Shown here: positions 8,541-17,570 of the stretch, in pieces
Layout of the letters: every line of letters begins with the position of its first letter
Position numbering within the stretch: position 1 is the stretch's first letter
Assembly (NCBI RefSeq): GCF_000934685.1
Contig: NZ_JYNQ01000001.1
Span: forward strand, 2,716,501 to 2,780,500
From: Lacinutrix sp. Hel_I_90
Lineage (GTDB): Bacteria; Bacteroidota; Bacteroidia; Flavobacteriales; Flavobacteriaceae
DNA: 64,000 bases
Reading direction: 5' to 3'
The notes under the pieces: generated by a model
What the model saw: only the letters and a program-made list of their open reading frames with translations
Databases searched by the model: none
What the model was told of the DNA's origin: nothing
Program-made: the position numbers and the translations under genes

Positions 8541-11500
8541 ATGAAAAACCTTCTTGAAGGAATAGGGAAAAACTCCGTGTTCTTCAAATTAGATTTAAAA
8601 ACTAAATCTATTAGTATTTTTTTGTTTGTCACCCTATTTGGTCAGACGGACAATAGTTTTGCTTTAAAAAACAAAACAATAGTTTATGCTTCTGTTTTAC
8701 AAACTACTTATCAGATGCAAACTTATAGTGTACAAAGACAAGTAAGCGGTAAGGTGACCGATACTAATGGCATGCCATTAGTAGGTGTTGCTGTTTTAAT
8801 TAAAGGCACCGATATGGGTGTAACAACAGGTTTTGATGGGGGCTTTGAAATAGAAGCTACGTCTGATAATGTACTTGTGTTTTCGTACATGGGCTATGTA
8901 ACTATAGAAAGAACCGTTTTTGACCGACAAAACATTGTTGTTGAATTAGAAGAACGATTAGAGCAATTAGAAGAGGTGGTTGTTCAGGCGTATCGAAACA
9001 CGACAACTTCAAAAAATACATCAGCGATTGCAACCGTATCGTCATCTGAAATAGAGAACAAACCAAATATTTTAGTGTTAAACGCATTACAGGCAAAAGT
9101 TTCTGGATTAAATGTGAGTAGCGGGTCTGGTCAGCCAGGTGCTTCTCCTTCGGTTATTATTAGAGGCGTAGGTTCTTTAAGTGGAAACTTAAGACCCTTA
9201 TTTGTTATCGATGGTGTTCCTGTAGATTCTTTTAGTTTTTCAGGAATAAACCCTAACGATGTGGAAAGTGTTACTGTTTTAAAAGATGCCGCCTCTGCTG
9301 CTGCTTATGGAAATAGAGGCGCCAATGGTGTTATCATTATAACCACTAAAAATGGAAAATATGAAACCGGTTTACAGGTTGATTATTCTACTTCTTTTGG
9401 TAAGTCATTTAAGCAAAAAAACAATTTTAATTTAATGAATTCTAGAGATTTATTGAATTTTCAAAAAAGGCTTAATATTGGTACAGGTTCAGAACTTACA
9501 GCTGCTGAAATAGACATTTTAGCAAATCAAAACAATACAGACTGGACCGATTTTATTTTTCAGGAAGGGGAGACCGCAAATCATCAAATAGGCATTACCA
9601 CAGGAGGCGAAAACCATAAATCGTATGTTTCTCTTGGGTACTCAAAACAAGAAGGGATTATCAGAGGAACTGGCTTAGAGCGCTATACCTTTAGAGCGAA
9701 CTTAAGTGGTAAAAATGAAAACGATAAATTTAGCTATGCGATACACGCTAGTACAGCGTTGTCTGAGTCTGATACAGCTACAGATATTGGTAGTGGTTCA
9801 GTTTTTTCAAATCCTATTGTAGGAGCTATATTTGGACAACCGTATTTAAACCCTTATCGTCTAGATGGGAGTATTAATGATGACTCCATTGATAGCGATG
9901 CTGCCTATCCATTTTCATTGTCACCTTATGTGATTCTTAATAGTATACGCTATAAAAATGGTGTTTTTAATAAAAACTTAAAAACCGTTATCAATGCTAA
10001 TATTAGCTATAAATTATTAAAAGATTTAACATTCAATGCCAATATAGGAGCAGATTATAATCAGACAGAATCTCTTGATGTTGTACACCCAGAATCTTCT
10101 AACAGCCGTTTCTATATTGGAGGCGCAGATATTCAAGGAAAACAAGGAGAATCTTTCGCCAGAGATTTAGGGGTTAATACCAACCTTTCTCTTGTTTATA
10201 ATAAACGTTTTGGGAAACACGAATTAGAAACGTCTGTTTTCTTCGAAAACTATAATTTTTCTAGAAAAAGCTTTGGTTTTACACAATTTGGACTTAATGC
10301 TATAAATTTTTCTCCTGGTGACGGTAATAGTTTTGTTAACGGCGATAGAGAAGAAAATGGAATTTATCCTTACATACCTCTAGTGAATTCTGGAAAAAAC
10401 AAATCAGGGTTATACTCTTATTTTGCACTTGTAGAATACGATTTTGATAATCGCTTTGGAATTTTTGCAAACTTAAGAAGAGATGCTTCATTTAGGTTTG
10501 TAGGAGATAACAAATGGGGGACTTTTTATTCGGTATCTGCTAGATGGAACATTGGAAGAGAGACTTTTATAGGTCCTGAGTCTATCATAAGTGACCTAAA
10601 ATTAAGAGCGTCTTACGGTAGTAGTGGTAATGAAAGAATTGGAGGCTCTGATATTTTAGGACAAGCAGACGTTACAAGAACACTTTATGATACTGGTAAT
10701 GGTTACAACAACACCGTTAGTTATAATTTCCTTTCTTTAGGTTCTCCAGATACTAAATGGGAAACAATTAAACAAACGAACATAGGAATCGATTACGGCT
10801 TATTCAATAACAGGTTTCGCGGCGCTTTAGATGTTTACAGTAAAAATACTGAAGACCTCTTTACCGCTAGTAATATTTCTGCGGCTAATGGTCAATATGC
10901 AATCAATACCAATGGCGGTGAATTAAGAAACAGAGGGGTTGAATTTAACACGGAATATGATGTCATTTCTGGTAAGAAAGTAACCCTTACACTTAGAGGG
11001 AATGTCTCTTATAATGAAAATGAAATTCTTTCTCTTGAATCAGGAGATCAGGATTTTGGAGCAACCATAAATGCTGTAGGTCACCCAGTAGGGGCACATT
11101 ACTTAGTGCCTTACGTTGGTGTGAATCCAGCAAATGGTAATGCATTATATAGAGATAAAGAAGGAAATATTACTGAAGAATTTAATTCTAGTGATCGTGT
11201 TATTAATGATGATGCCCTTCCTAAAATTCAAGGTGGCTTTGGTTTCGACTTAGGTTACAAAGGTTTTTTCTTACAGTCTAACTTTTCTTTTGTAGGTAAT
11301 TACAAAAGATATAATGACCAACAGCGATTCTTCCAACAAAGTCCTTTGCAGGCACAAAATTTTAATGTCTCTGCTAATTACAACCAAGCTTGGACTCCAG
11401 AAAACGCAATCACAACTGTGGAAGGTTTAAATAGTAAGCAAAATAATTTTGGATCTGATAAGTTTTTACATGATGCCTCTTATGTTAGGTTGAGGTACTT

Positions 11501-11702
11501 ATCTATTGGGTATAATTTACCAGAAAAATATCTTAAAGAAGTCCGTTTAAAAGGCTTACGCTTGTATTTGCAAGGCGAAAATTTAATAACATGGTCAAAA
11601 TGGCAAGCTTTAGACGTCGAGTCAAATATTGGTAGAAGATTTGATTTTGCTAATTATCCTACGCCTCGAATAATAACTTTCGGACTTGATGTTAAATTAT
11701 AA
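8541..11702 (+). CDS. SusC/RagA-family TonB-linked outer membrane protein
   Basis: 1053 residues, normal for the family. An N-terminal hydrophobic export segment lies near 22-42. A carboxypeptidase-D-like regulatory domain follows at about 67-140 (VSGKVTDTNGMPLVGV, then SYMGYVTIE). The plug domain (about 160-270) has the SusC signatures RGVGSL and FVIDGVPVD and ends NGVIIITTKNG. The rest is a beta-barrel ending in GLDVKL. SusC proteins import oligomers across the outer membrane using TonB energy, capped by a SusD lipoprotein; here the SusD gene follows after 10 bp. No ECF sigma factor, anti-sigma factor or hybrid two-component regulator is nearby, and no sure CAZyme is in the operon, so the substrate is open. 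Confidence 0.95.
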   Translation: MKNLLEGIGKNSVFFKLDLKTKSISIFLFVTLFGQTDNSFALKNKTIVYASVLQTTYQMQTYSVQRQVSGKVTDTNGMPLVGVAVLIKGTDMGVTTGFDGGFEIEATSDNVLVFSYMGYVTIERTVFDRQNIVVELEERLEQLEEVVVQAYRNTTTSKNTSAIATVSSSEIENKPNILVLNALQAKVSGLNVSSGSGQPGASPSVIIRGVGSLSGNLRPLFVIDGVPVDSFSFSGINPNDVESVTVLKDAASAAAYGNRGANGVIIITTKNGKYETGLQVDYSTSFGKSFKQKNNFNLMNSRDLLNFQKRLNIGTGSELTAAEIDILANQNNTDWTDFIFQEGETANHQIGITTGGENHKSYVSLGYSKQEGIIRGTGLERYTFRANLSGKNENDKFSYAIHASTALSESDTATDIGSGSVFSNPIVGAIFGQPYLNPYRLDGSINDDSIDSDAAYPFSLSPYVILNSIRYKNGVFNKNLKTVINANISYKLLKDLTFNANIGADYNQTESLDVVHPESSNSRFYIGGADIQGKQGESFARDLGVNTNLSLVYNKRFGKHELETSVFFENYNFSRKSFGFTQFGLNAINFSPGDGNSFVNGDREENGIYPYIPLVNSGKNKSGLYSYFALVEYDFDNRFGIFANLRRDASFRFVGDNKWGTFYSVSARWNIGRETFIGPESIISDLKLRASYGSSGNERIGGSDILGQADVTRTLYDTGNGYNNTVSYNFLSLGSPDTKWETIKQTNIGIDYGLFNNRFRGALDVYSKNTEDLFTASNISAANGQYAINTNGGELRNRGVEFNTEYDVISGKKVTLTLRGNVSYNENEILSLESGDQDFGATINAVGHPVGAHYLVPYVGVNPANGNALYRDKEGNITEEFNSSDRVINDDALPKIQGGFGFDLGYKGFFLQSNFSFVGNYKRYNDQQRFFQQSPLQAQNFNVSANYNQAWTPENAITTVEGLNSKQNNFGSDKFLHDASYVRLRYLSIGYNLPEKYLKEVRLKGLRLYLQGENLITWSKWQALDVESNIGRRFDFANYPTPRIITFGLDVKL

Positions 11703-11712
11703 AAAAAATAAA

Positions 11713-13146
11713 ATGAAAACAATATATAATTTATTTATAATACTCTTTAGTCTTACAATTGTATCCTGTGAGGATTCAGTAAACTTTGAGCAACCAGGTG
11801 AAATACCTGCAGAAAACACATTTAATAGTGTCGCTGACTTACAGTTGGGCTTAAATGATGTTTATTATGGCCTAAATACAGATGAAGCTATACAAATAAG
11901 TAGTTTTTTCACAGACGAAACGGCATTAGGTTTTGAAAACGGAGGGCAAAATGTAGAATTATTACAATTTCAATTAAACGCAGTTAGTGAAATTCCTACC
12001 AATTTATGGCTTAACAATTACAGAACTATTAATAGAGTTAACAGAATTATTGAAGCTGGAAACCTTTTAACAGTTACAGAAGAAGAAGAAGCTGAATTTA
12101 ATGATATTTTAGCTCAATTATATACTATTAGAGCAGCAGAATATTTTGAGCTCCTTAGCTATTTTTCTACAGATCTTACAGATGATAATGCATTAGGAGT
12201 CATGAAAATTGATCGTGTGCCTTCAACATCTGAAGAATTCCCTAGAGTTTCTAATGGAGAGATTTTCGATTTTATAAATAGTGATCTTAGTTTTGCTAAA
12301 GAGAATTTAGATGCAACGAGAACCAATTCCATATATATCACGAGCTATTTTATTACTGCTTTAGAAGCAAGAATGGCATTGTATAGAGGCGACTATCCTT
12401 TGTCGAATACCAAAGCACAAGCATTAATAGATGTGTTTCCTTTAGCTTCTAGAATAGAATACTTTGAGTTTTTTCAAGATGCCAATAGAATTGAATCGAT
12501 TTTTACTGGAGATCGTAACATAAGTAATGGTGCAGCTATTAGTGGTAATTTTTATTTTTCTAGCCCAGGTATTAATGGAGGTCCATTTATGGAACTAGGA
12601 CGCGCATTATTTAACCAATTAGACCCAACAGATATAAGATACAATATGATTGTGCAATTTCAATCTGAAATCGATCCTTCTTATGATACTAATGGTGGTG
12701 TTAATGACATTTTGTTAATTGGAAAATATCCAGGGTCTGATGGTTCTACAGTTAATGATTACAAGTATTTTAGAATATCAGAAATGTACCTTATTAAAGC
12801 AGAAGCGCAAGCAAGAACAGATTTCACTACTGCAGCACAGACATTAAAAGAACTAAGAGATGCTAGATCTTTAAATACTACGGTATTAGATACATATGCT
12901 AATAGTGAAGAAGCTTTAACAGCCGTTTTAAAAGAAAGACGTATAGAGCTTGCTTTTGAAGGGCACAGATATTTAGATCTTAAAAGACTATCACCGTCTG
13001 GCATAGACAGAGATCCAGTAGATTGTCTACCTCTTAATGCTTGTACGCTTAATACTAATGAATTTTATAAATATACTTTCCCAATACCACAATCGGAAAT
13101 CGCTGGTAACTCAGCAATTAGTGGTCAACAAAATCCGGGATATTAA
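11713..13146 (+). CDS. SusD/RagB-family nutrient-binding lipoprotein
   Basis: 477 residues from the ATG at 11713; an earlier in-frame ATG at 11686 overlaps the SusC end and would precede the signal peptide by nine residues. The lipobox SLTIVSCED puts the lipidated cysteine at about 19. The helical TPR-like body is typical: LWLNNYRTINRVNRII near the start, KYFRISEMYLIKAEAQAR and RRIELAFEGHRYLDLKR near the end. SusD sits as a lid on the SusC barrel and binds the ligand. It is cotranscribed with the SusC gene and two lipoproteins. Confidence 0.95.
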   Translation: MKTIYNLFIILFSLTIVSCEDSVNFEQPGEIPAENTFNSVADLQLGLNDVYYGLNTDEAIQISSFFTDETALGFENGGQNVELLQFQLNAVSEIPTNLWLNNYRTINRVNRIIEAGNLLTVTEEEEAEFNDILAQLYTIRAAEYFELLSYFSTDLTDDNALGVMKIDRVPSTSEEFPRVSNGEIFDFINSDLSFAKENLDATRTNSIYITSYFITALEARMALYRGDYPLSNTKAQALIDVFPLASRIEYFEFFQDANRIESIFTGDRNISNGAAISGNFYFSSPGINGGPFMELGRALFNQLDPTDIRYNMIVQFQSEIDPSYDTNGGVNDILLIGKYPGSDGSTVNDYKYFRISEMYLIKAEAQARTDFTTAAQTLKELRDARSLNTTVLDTYANSEEALTAVLKERRIELAFEGHRYLDLKRLSPSGIDRDPVDCLPLNACTLNTNEFYKYTFPIPQSEIAGNSAISGQQNPGY

Positions 13147-13167
13147 TATTTTAAATCCAATTATAAA

Positions 13168-14046
13168 ATGAAAAAAATAGCTTTTATCATTATTTCTTGT
13201 TTGCTTATCGCTTCTTGCGGAGAACAAGAAACACCACAATATGACGTGAATAATAGTCAATCCTTAATCCAATTTGAATCTAATATATCGATATTAGAAC
13301 TCTCAGACGGGGGACAAGCTGTTATTGAAATACCTTTAAGTGTAAGTACTTATGCGCCTTCAGATAGAACAGTAAATGTTGAGGTAACTCCTATCACAGG
13401 GACTAACCTAACACCTGCTAATCCAAATCAGTATAGCTTTAATGGGGTCGTTACTATTCCAGCTAATGAACTTAAAGGTAATCTTACTTTTACTATAGAT
13501 TCTTCAGGCTTGGAAAGCGATGAAACACTTACGGTGCAATTTGAAATCACTTCAGCAAGTTTTGATAACATTAGCATTGTAGATCAAACGCATACCCTTA
13601 AAATCATACAAATATGTCCCATTCCTGAGAATTATTTAGTGGGAACCTATTTATTAAACAGTCCTCTTGCTAATATCTCTTGTGGAGGTCCACTTCCATC
13701 TTTTATTGGAGATAATGTAGAAGTAGAAGTGTCTATAGGAGAGTCTCAATCTAAACGTGTTTTTGAAGCGCGCTATGCTCCAGGTTCTTGTGATGGTTTT
13801 AATGGGCCTTTCGAATTTGTTATTGACTTATCTTGTGGTGGAACTGCATTGCTTTCAAATCAAGTGATTACAGATTTAAGCTGTAATGGTATTACTAATA
13901 TTACTGTAGTAAATGACCCTAACAGACCTTCCACGTATGATATTAATGATGATACATCAATAACCATTAATGTTATTGATGACATCAATGGATCTTGTAA
14001 TAGTGTTCCTTTTGAAAACCAAAGTTTTACCTTAACAAAATTATAA
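13168..14046 (+). CDS. SusCD-associated lipoprotein with six-cysteine C-terminal domain (copy A)
   Basis: 292 residues. The start MKKIAFIIISCLLIASCGEQ is a lipoprotein signal with the lipidated cysteine at about 17. Residues about 35-145 look like a beta-sandwich of the DUF1735/Calx-beta-like kind common in SusE-type proteins. Residues from about 150 to the end form a second domain, also found in the next gene, with six cysteines at matching places and the motifs PSFIGD, YAPGSCDGFNGP and YDINDDTSI. I do not recognise this second domain. Its place after SusD suggests a surface-exposed ligand-binding protein; that is inference. Only 3 bp separate it from its paralogue. Confidence 0.75.
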   Translation: MKKIAFIIISCLLIASCGEQETPQYDVNNSQSLIQFESNISILELSDGGQAVIEIPLSVSTYAPSDRTVNVEVTPITGTNLTPANPNQYSFNGVVTIPANELKGNLTFTIDSSGLESDETLTVQFEITSASFDNISIVDQTHTLKIIQICPIPENYLVGTYLLNSPLANISCGGPLPSFIGDNVEVEVSIGESQSKRVFEARYAPGSCDGFNGPFEFVIDLSCGGTALLSNQVITDLSCNGITNITVVNDPNRPSTYDINDDTSITINVIDDINGSCNSVPFENQSFTLTKL

Positions 14047-14049
14047 ATC

Positions 14050-14934
14050 ATGAAAATATATAACAAACTAATACCGATTTTTAGTGTTTTTATTCTTCTA
14101 ATTACTGCCTTGGCTTGTAATGAAGATGATACTTTTGGGGGTAATAATCCAAAGTCAGGGTATGTTGCTTTAGAAACCGAGAACGAATTCATTCAGGCCA
14201 GTGGAATTCTTGAATTACCAGTAAATTTAAATACTTCTACTAACCCTAACGGCGTAGCAGTAACATATGCTATTGAGGTTGTTAGTGGCGCGTTACCTAG
14301 TAATTTTCAAGATATCACTAATGGAAGTATACTTATTGAAGCAGGAGCAGATTTAGGGATTATTAAATTAAATATAGCAGAGAGCGATAGTGAATATGTA
14401 TTTAAAGTTAATTTAGTAGGAACTAATGATGGCGCTTTTTCCATTGGAATTAGTGATAATTCTAAAATTACAAGTACAAATGTTTTTGTAAGTGCCTGTA
14501 CAATTCCGGAAACATATATGACAGGAACGTATGTGTTAACCAGTCCTTTGGCAAATATATGGTGTACAGATCCTCAGCCTTCTTTTATTGGAGACGGAGT
14601 AAATGTAGAAGTTACTGAAGGGAGCTTATCTAACTCACGCATTTTTCAAGCTTCTTATGCCCCTGGTTCTTGTGATGGATTTAACGGTCCTTATCAATTT
14701 GAAATCATTTTAACTTGTGGCCAAGCCTCACTTATCAATCCAGTAGCTACTGAATTAAGTTGTGATGGTCTTAGATTGTTAACAATAGATAACGACTTCA
14801 ACAGGCCTTCATCTTACGATATAAACGATGATACCTCAATAACGGTTTATGTTATAGATGATGCTTATGGGTCTTGTTCTGATTTTTATGATTCACCATT
14901 TGCGAATCAAAGTTTTACACTTACAAAACTTTAA
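14050..14934 (+). CDS. SusCD-associated lipoprotein with six-cysteine C-terminal domain (copy B)
   Basis: 294 residues, with a lipoprotein signal ending LLITALACNED (cysteine about 23). The N-terminal beta domain differs clearly from that of copy A. The C-terminal domain from about residue 150 is closely similar, sharing PSFIGD, YAPGSCDGFNGP, YDINDDTSI and the ending NQSFTLTKL, with six cysteines at equivalent positions. This looks like a tandem duplication in which the N-terminal halves diverged and the C-terminal halves were kept. A strong terminator follows 16 bp after the stop, closing the SusC operon. Confidence 0.75.
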   Translation: MKIYNKLIPIFSVFILLITALACNEDDTFGGNNPKSGYVALETENEFIQASGILELPVNLNTSTNPNGVAVTYAIEVVSGALPSNFQDITNGSILIEAGADLGIIKLNIAESDSEYVFKVNLVGTNDGAFSIGISDNSKITSTNVFVSACTIPETYMTGTYVLTSPLANIWCTDPQPSFIGDGVNVEVTEGSLSNSRIFQASYAPGSCDGFNGPYQFEIILTCGQASLINPVATELSCDGLRLLTIDNDFNRPSSYDINDDTSITVYVIDDAYGSCSDFYDSPFANQSFTLTKL

Positions 14935-14950
14935 TCTTACAAAACGAATA

Positions 14951-14985
14951 AAAAAAGGCGCATTTTTTAAATGCGCCTTTTTTAT
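14951..14985 (+). terminator. Rho-independent terminator of the SusC operon
   Basis: Stem GGCGCATTT (14957-14965) pairs with AAATGCGCC (14969-14977) around a TTT loop. It is flanked by a run of A before and a run of T after, so it may work in both directions. Confidence 0.9.
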
Positions 14986-15239
14986 TTTAACTAGCTTCTA
15001 TTAAGGATGTTCCTTTTTTTTTGTGTTCTAAAAAAAGAGTTACAAATGATAACCAAACACAGTATCTTTAATTAAATAGAAATTTAAAAAGTATAGCTGA
15101 AGTGTCTAGTCCCTAAAAGTTAATGATATAAAAAAACAGAGGGGATTTTAGGAGTACAGCATTTATTTTCTGTTTAGATAATGGTATTTGGTTATCTGAT
15201 TTTTACCTTATAAATTTATAGTTTTTAGAGCATGACGTT
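14986..15239. other. Gap before the phosphoesterase with a promoter candidate
   Basis: No gene. TTG at 15188-15190, a 20-bp spacer and TAAATTTA at 15211-15218 form a plausible but imperfect Bacteroidota promoter. The -7 box lies inside a 12-bp palindrome (TATAAATTTATA). The leader would be short, about 15-20 nt. Confidence 0.45.
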
Positions 15240-15971
15240 ATGAAGACACTAGCAATTGGAGACATTCACGGTGGGTTAAAAGCCTTAATTCAGCTTATAG
15301 AGCGGCTGAAAATCACAAAACAGGATACACTCATTTTTTTAGGGGATTATATTGATGGTTGGAGTGAGTCTGCACAAGTGATTCAGTATTTAATGGAATT
15401 GTCTAAAACGTACACCTGTGTTTTTATCAAAGGAAATCATGATGTCTGGTGTGAAGATTGGTTAAGAACTCATGAATGTGACTCCGTTTGGTTGGAGCAT
15501 GGGGGTAAGGGAACGGTTGATAGTTATAAGTTGTTTTCCGAAGCTGAAAAGAAACAACATCTTAACTTTTTTGAAGCCATGCGTTTGTATTATATTGATA
15601 CTGAAAAACGCTTGTTTGTTCATGCAGGTTTTACTTCGGTTCATGGTGTTGAATATGAGTATTCTACAAGAAATTTTTATTTTGACAGAACCCTTTGGGA
15701 AATGGCCTTAATAATGGATAAACGAATAAAAAAAGATTCAGAATTATATCCTAACCGATTGAAACATTATAAAGAGATTTACATTGGTCATACACCAACT
15801 ATTAATTATTCTAAGGTGAAACCGATGCATGCTGTAAATGTTTGGAATGTAGATACTGGAGCGGCCTTTACTGGTAAATTATCTGCTATAGATATTGAAA
15901 CAAAGGAGGTCTTCCAAAGTGATACTTTAAAGGATTTGTATCCAGAGGAATTAGGAAGAAACAAGAGTTAA
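15240..15971 (+). CDS. Calcineurin-like metallophosphoesterase
   Basis: 243 residues, cytoplasmic (no signal). All metal-binding blocks of the PPP/PrpA-type phosphatases are present: GDIHG near 7-11, GDYIDG near 37-42, GNHD near 63-66, a HAGF block mid-protein and GHTP near the C-terminal third. The family hydrolyses phosphoprotein or phosphodiester substrates with a dinuclear metal centre; the substrate cannot be read here. It is convergent with the arsenosugar operon, with 67 bp between stops and only a weak CACC/GGTG dyad between them, so it is a neighbour and not an operon member. Confidence 0.85.
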   Translation: MKTLAIGDIHGGLKALIQLIERLKITKQDTLIFLGDYIDGWSESAQVIQYLMELSKTYTCVFIKGNHDVWCEDWLRTHECDSVWLEHGGKGTVDSYKLFSEAEKKQHLNFFEAMRLYYIDTEKRLFVHAGFTSVHGVEYEYSTRNFYFDRTLWEMALIMDKRIKKDSELYPNRLKHYKEIYIGHTPTINYSKVKPMHAVNVWNVDTGAAFTGKLSAIDIETKEVFQSDTLKDLYPEELGRNKS

Positions 15972-16038
15972 AAACACCCATTTAGTAAGGTGCTTCTTAT
16001 AATAGTTAAACAAATTATAGACACTAGTACCAAGCAGA

Positions 16039-16728
16039 TTAGTTTATGTTTTTTTTGTAGTAAGAATAGAGGTCGTCTGCACTAGCACCAAACCATTGCT
16101 TTATATAAATCATGCAAAAATAATATTGTAATTTCCAGATGCCATGACGTTCGTAACGGCGCGCTGAGGTTTTAAGCTTTTCATTAATTACGACAAATTC
16201 GTTGCGTTTATAGAGCTCATTAATTAAAATATTATCCTCATAAATCGTATAGGTTTCATCAAAACCACCAATATCTTCAAACAGTGCCTTGGTGATAAAC
16301 TGACTTTGATCACCACCGCGACAGGCGCGCCAGGAAAATTGTGTTAACCAACTGGTAAGACATAACCACCAGTGATTAGTGTCAAATTTTAGTCTGAAAC
16401 AACCTGCGGAATTTCCTTTTTTAACTTCATCAATAATAAGCTGGTCGTAGTTTAAAGGCGGAAAAGAATCGGCATGCAGAAAATAAAGAATGTGCCCCTT
16501 TGCCGCTTTTGCTCCGGTATTCATTTGTTTGGCTCTGCCCTTTTTGGACGACAACAAATTAATATTAAGGCCTAGTTTTTTTATGATGTCCTGAGAGCCA
16601 TCGGTACTACCACCATCAACCACAATGATTTCAGAAATGTTTTGTAGCGTTGCATGATCTATTAAATGAAACAATAAAGATTCAATAGTTTTTGCTTCAT
16701 TAATAATGGGAATAACAATGCTAATCAT
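16039..16728 (-). CDS. TIGR04283-family glycosyltransferase (arsenosugar / rSAM-associated transferase 2)
   Basis: 229 residues of the GT2 fold. The start SIVIPIINEAKTI, the DGGSTDGS block, the GRAKQMNTGAKAAKG segment and the HADSFPP metal-binding motif are the hallmarks of the family first named rSAM/selenodomain-associated transferase 2 and now tied to arsenosugar synthesis. It is the last gene of the leftward operon, 25 bp after the DUF547 gene. Expected role: moving a sugar or sugar-like group during arsenosugar assembly; donor and acceptor are not established by sequence. Confidence 0.85.
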   Translation of the reverse strand: MISIVIPIINEAKTIESLLFHLIDHATLQNISEIIVVDGGSTDGSQDIIKKLGLNINLLSSKKGRAKQMNTGAKAAKGHILYFLHADSFPPLNYDQLIIDEVKKGNSAGCFRLKFDTNHWWLCLTSWLTQFSWRACRGGDQSQFITKALFEDIGGFDETYTIYEDNILINELYKRNEFVVINEKLKTSARRYERHGIWKLQYYFCMIYIKQWFGASADDLYSYYKKNIN

Positions 16729-16753
16729 AGAATGGTGTGCGAAAATCGGTTAG

Positions 16754-17530
16754 TTAATTTTGTTTATTTAAACTCCAGTCGTACTCTAAATATTGTATTT
16801 CAGTAGTTGCGCTAACCTTAACATCGCTATACATGTTAATATAGTCAATGATACTGCCATCTTCCTTGAAATCGCCTTTATACCATTTAAAAATTTCGGA
16901 CACTTTTGCTTTGTTTATGCCTAATTCATTCTTCTTAGAATTATTAATAAAACCCTTGGTCGCACGTTCCATTAATGCCATGACATTTTTTTCAGTGTAG
17001 GCTTCATTTAATAATTTAGGACATGATACTGATGCACAATTAATGGCAAAATGAATTCTAGGTTCGTTCATCTTACGTAATATCCCGTTTTCTAATCCTG
17101 CTAGTGAAAAGGCTTTTCCACCAATTATAAAACGATTTTTTAACCACGGATTGTAAATGTCTTTTATGCTTTTTACTGGGTAATTTTCCAATATTAATTT
17201 AATGGTATTGGCATTATAAACATTTATAAAGTAAGCTAATTGTGTGTTAATACTCCAGTCGTCTTTAGGTACTTGCTGTTCTAAATAGCTAATGTATTCG
17301 TTTAGCTTATTAGCATCATTTTTAAGGCCTTTATAATCCACGTCTCCATTTGTAGCGACGTATTTTTTTAGTAAACTATCCCAAGTAGAATGGTCTAAAT
17401 TTGAAGTGTTTGTTTGTTTTGGCATAGCCGTTTCATCACTTTCATTAACTGTTTTTACAGGTAATCCTTTGGCCGAAAAACAGCTATTAAGGGTTATAAC
17501 GATAACGGATACTATTAGTATTTTTTTCAT
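16754..17530 (-). CDS. DUF547 lipoprotein (copy 2, arsenosugar operon)
   Basis: 258 residues from the ATG at 17530; an ATG at 17548 would add six residues before the signal. The N-terminus MKKILIVSVIVITLNSCFS is a lipoprotein signal, cysteine about 17, so the product is probably anchored facing the periplasm or surface. The DUF547 core is clear: LAYFINVYNANTIKLIL, the FAINCASVSCPKLL segment with two cysteines, and the terminal YDWSLNKQN shared with the copy at 5616-6335. Function unknown. A membrane-exposed protein in an arsenosugar operon hints at a step or export outside the cytoplasm; that is inference. Confidence 0.85.
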   Translation of the reverse strand: MKKILIVSVIVITLNSCFSAKGLPVKTVNESDETAMPKQTNTSNLDHSTWDSLLKKYVATNGDVDYKGLKNDANKLNEYISYLEQQVPKDDWSINTQLAYFINVYNANTIKLILENYPVKSIKDIYNPWLKNRFIIGGKAFSLAGLENGILRKMNEPRIHFAINCASVSCPKLLNEAYTEKNVMALMERATKGFINNSKKNELGINKAKVSEIFKWYKGDFKEDGSIIDYINMYSDVKVSATTEIQYLEYDWSLNKQN

Positions 17531-17570
17531 TGCAAATGGCTTTATCATTTCGGTGAAGTTGGAAGTCTAA

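Noticed and set aside
13860-14192. 110-codon antisense frame across the two lipoprotein genes
   Set aside because: It lies opposite two well-supported lipoprotein genes, has no family features and arises from their coding bias.
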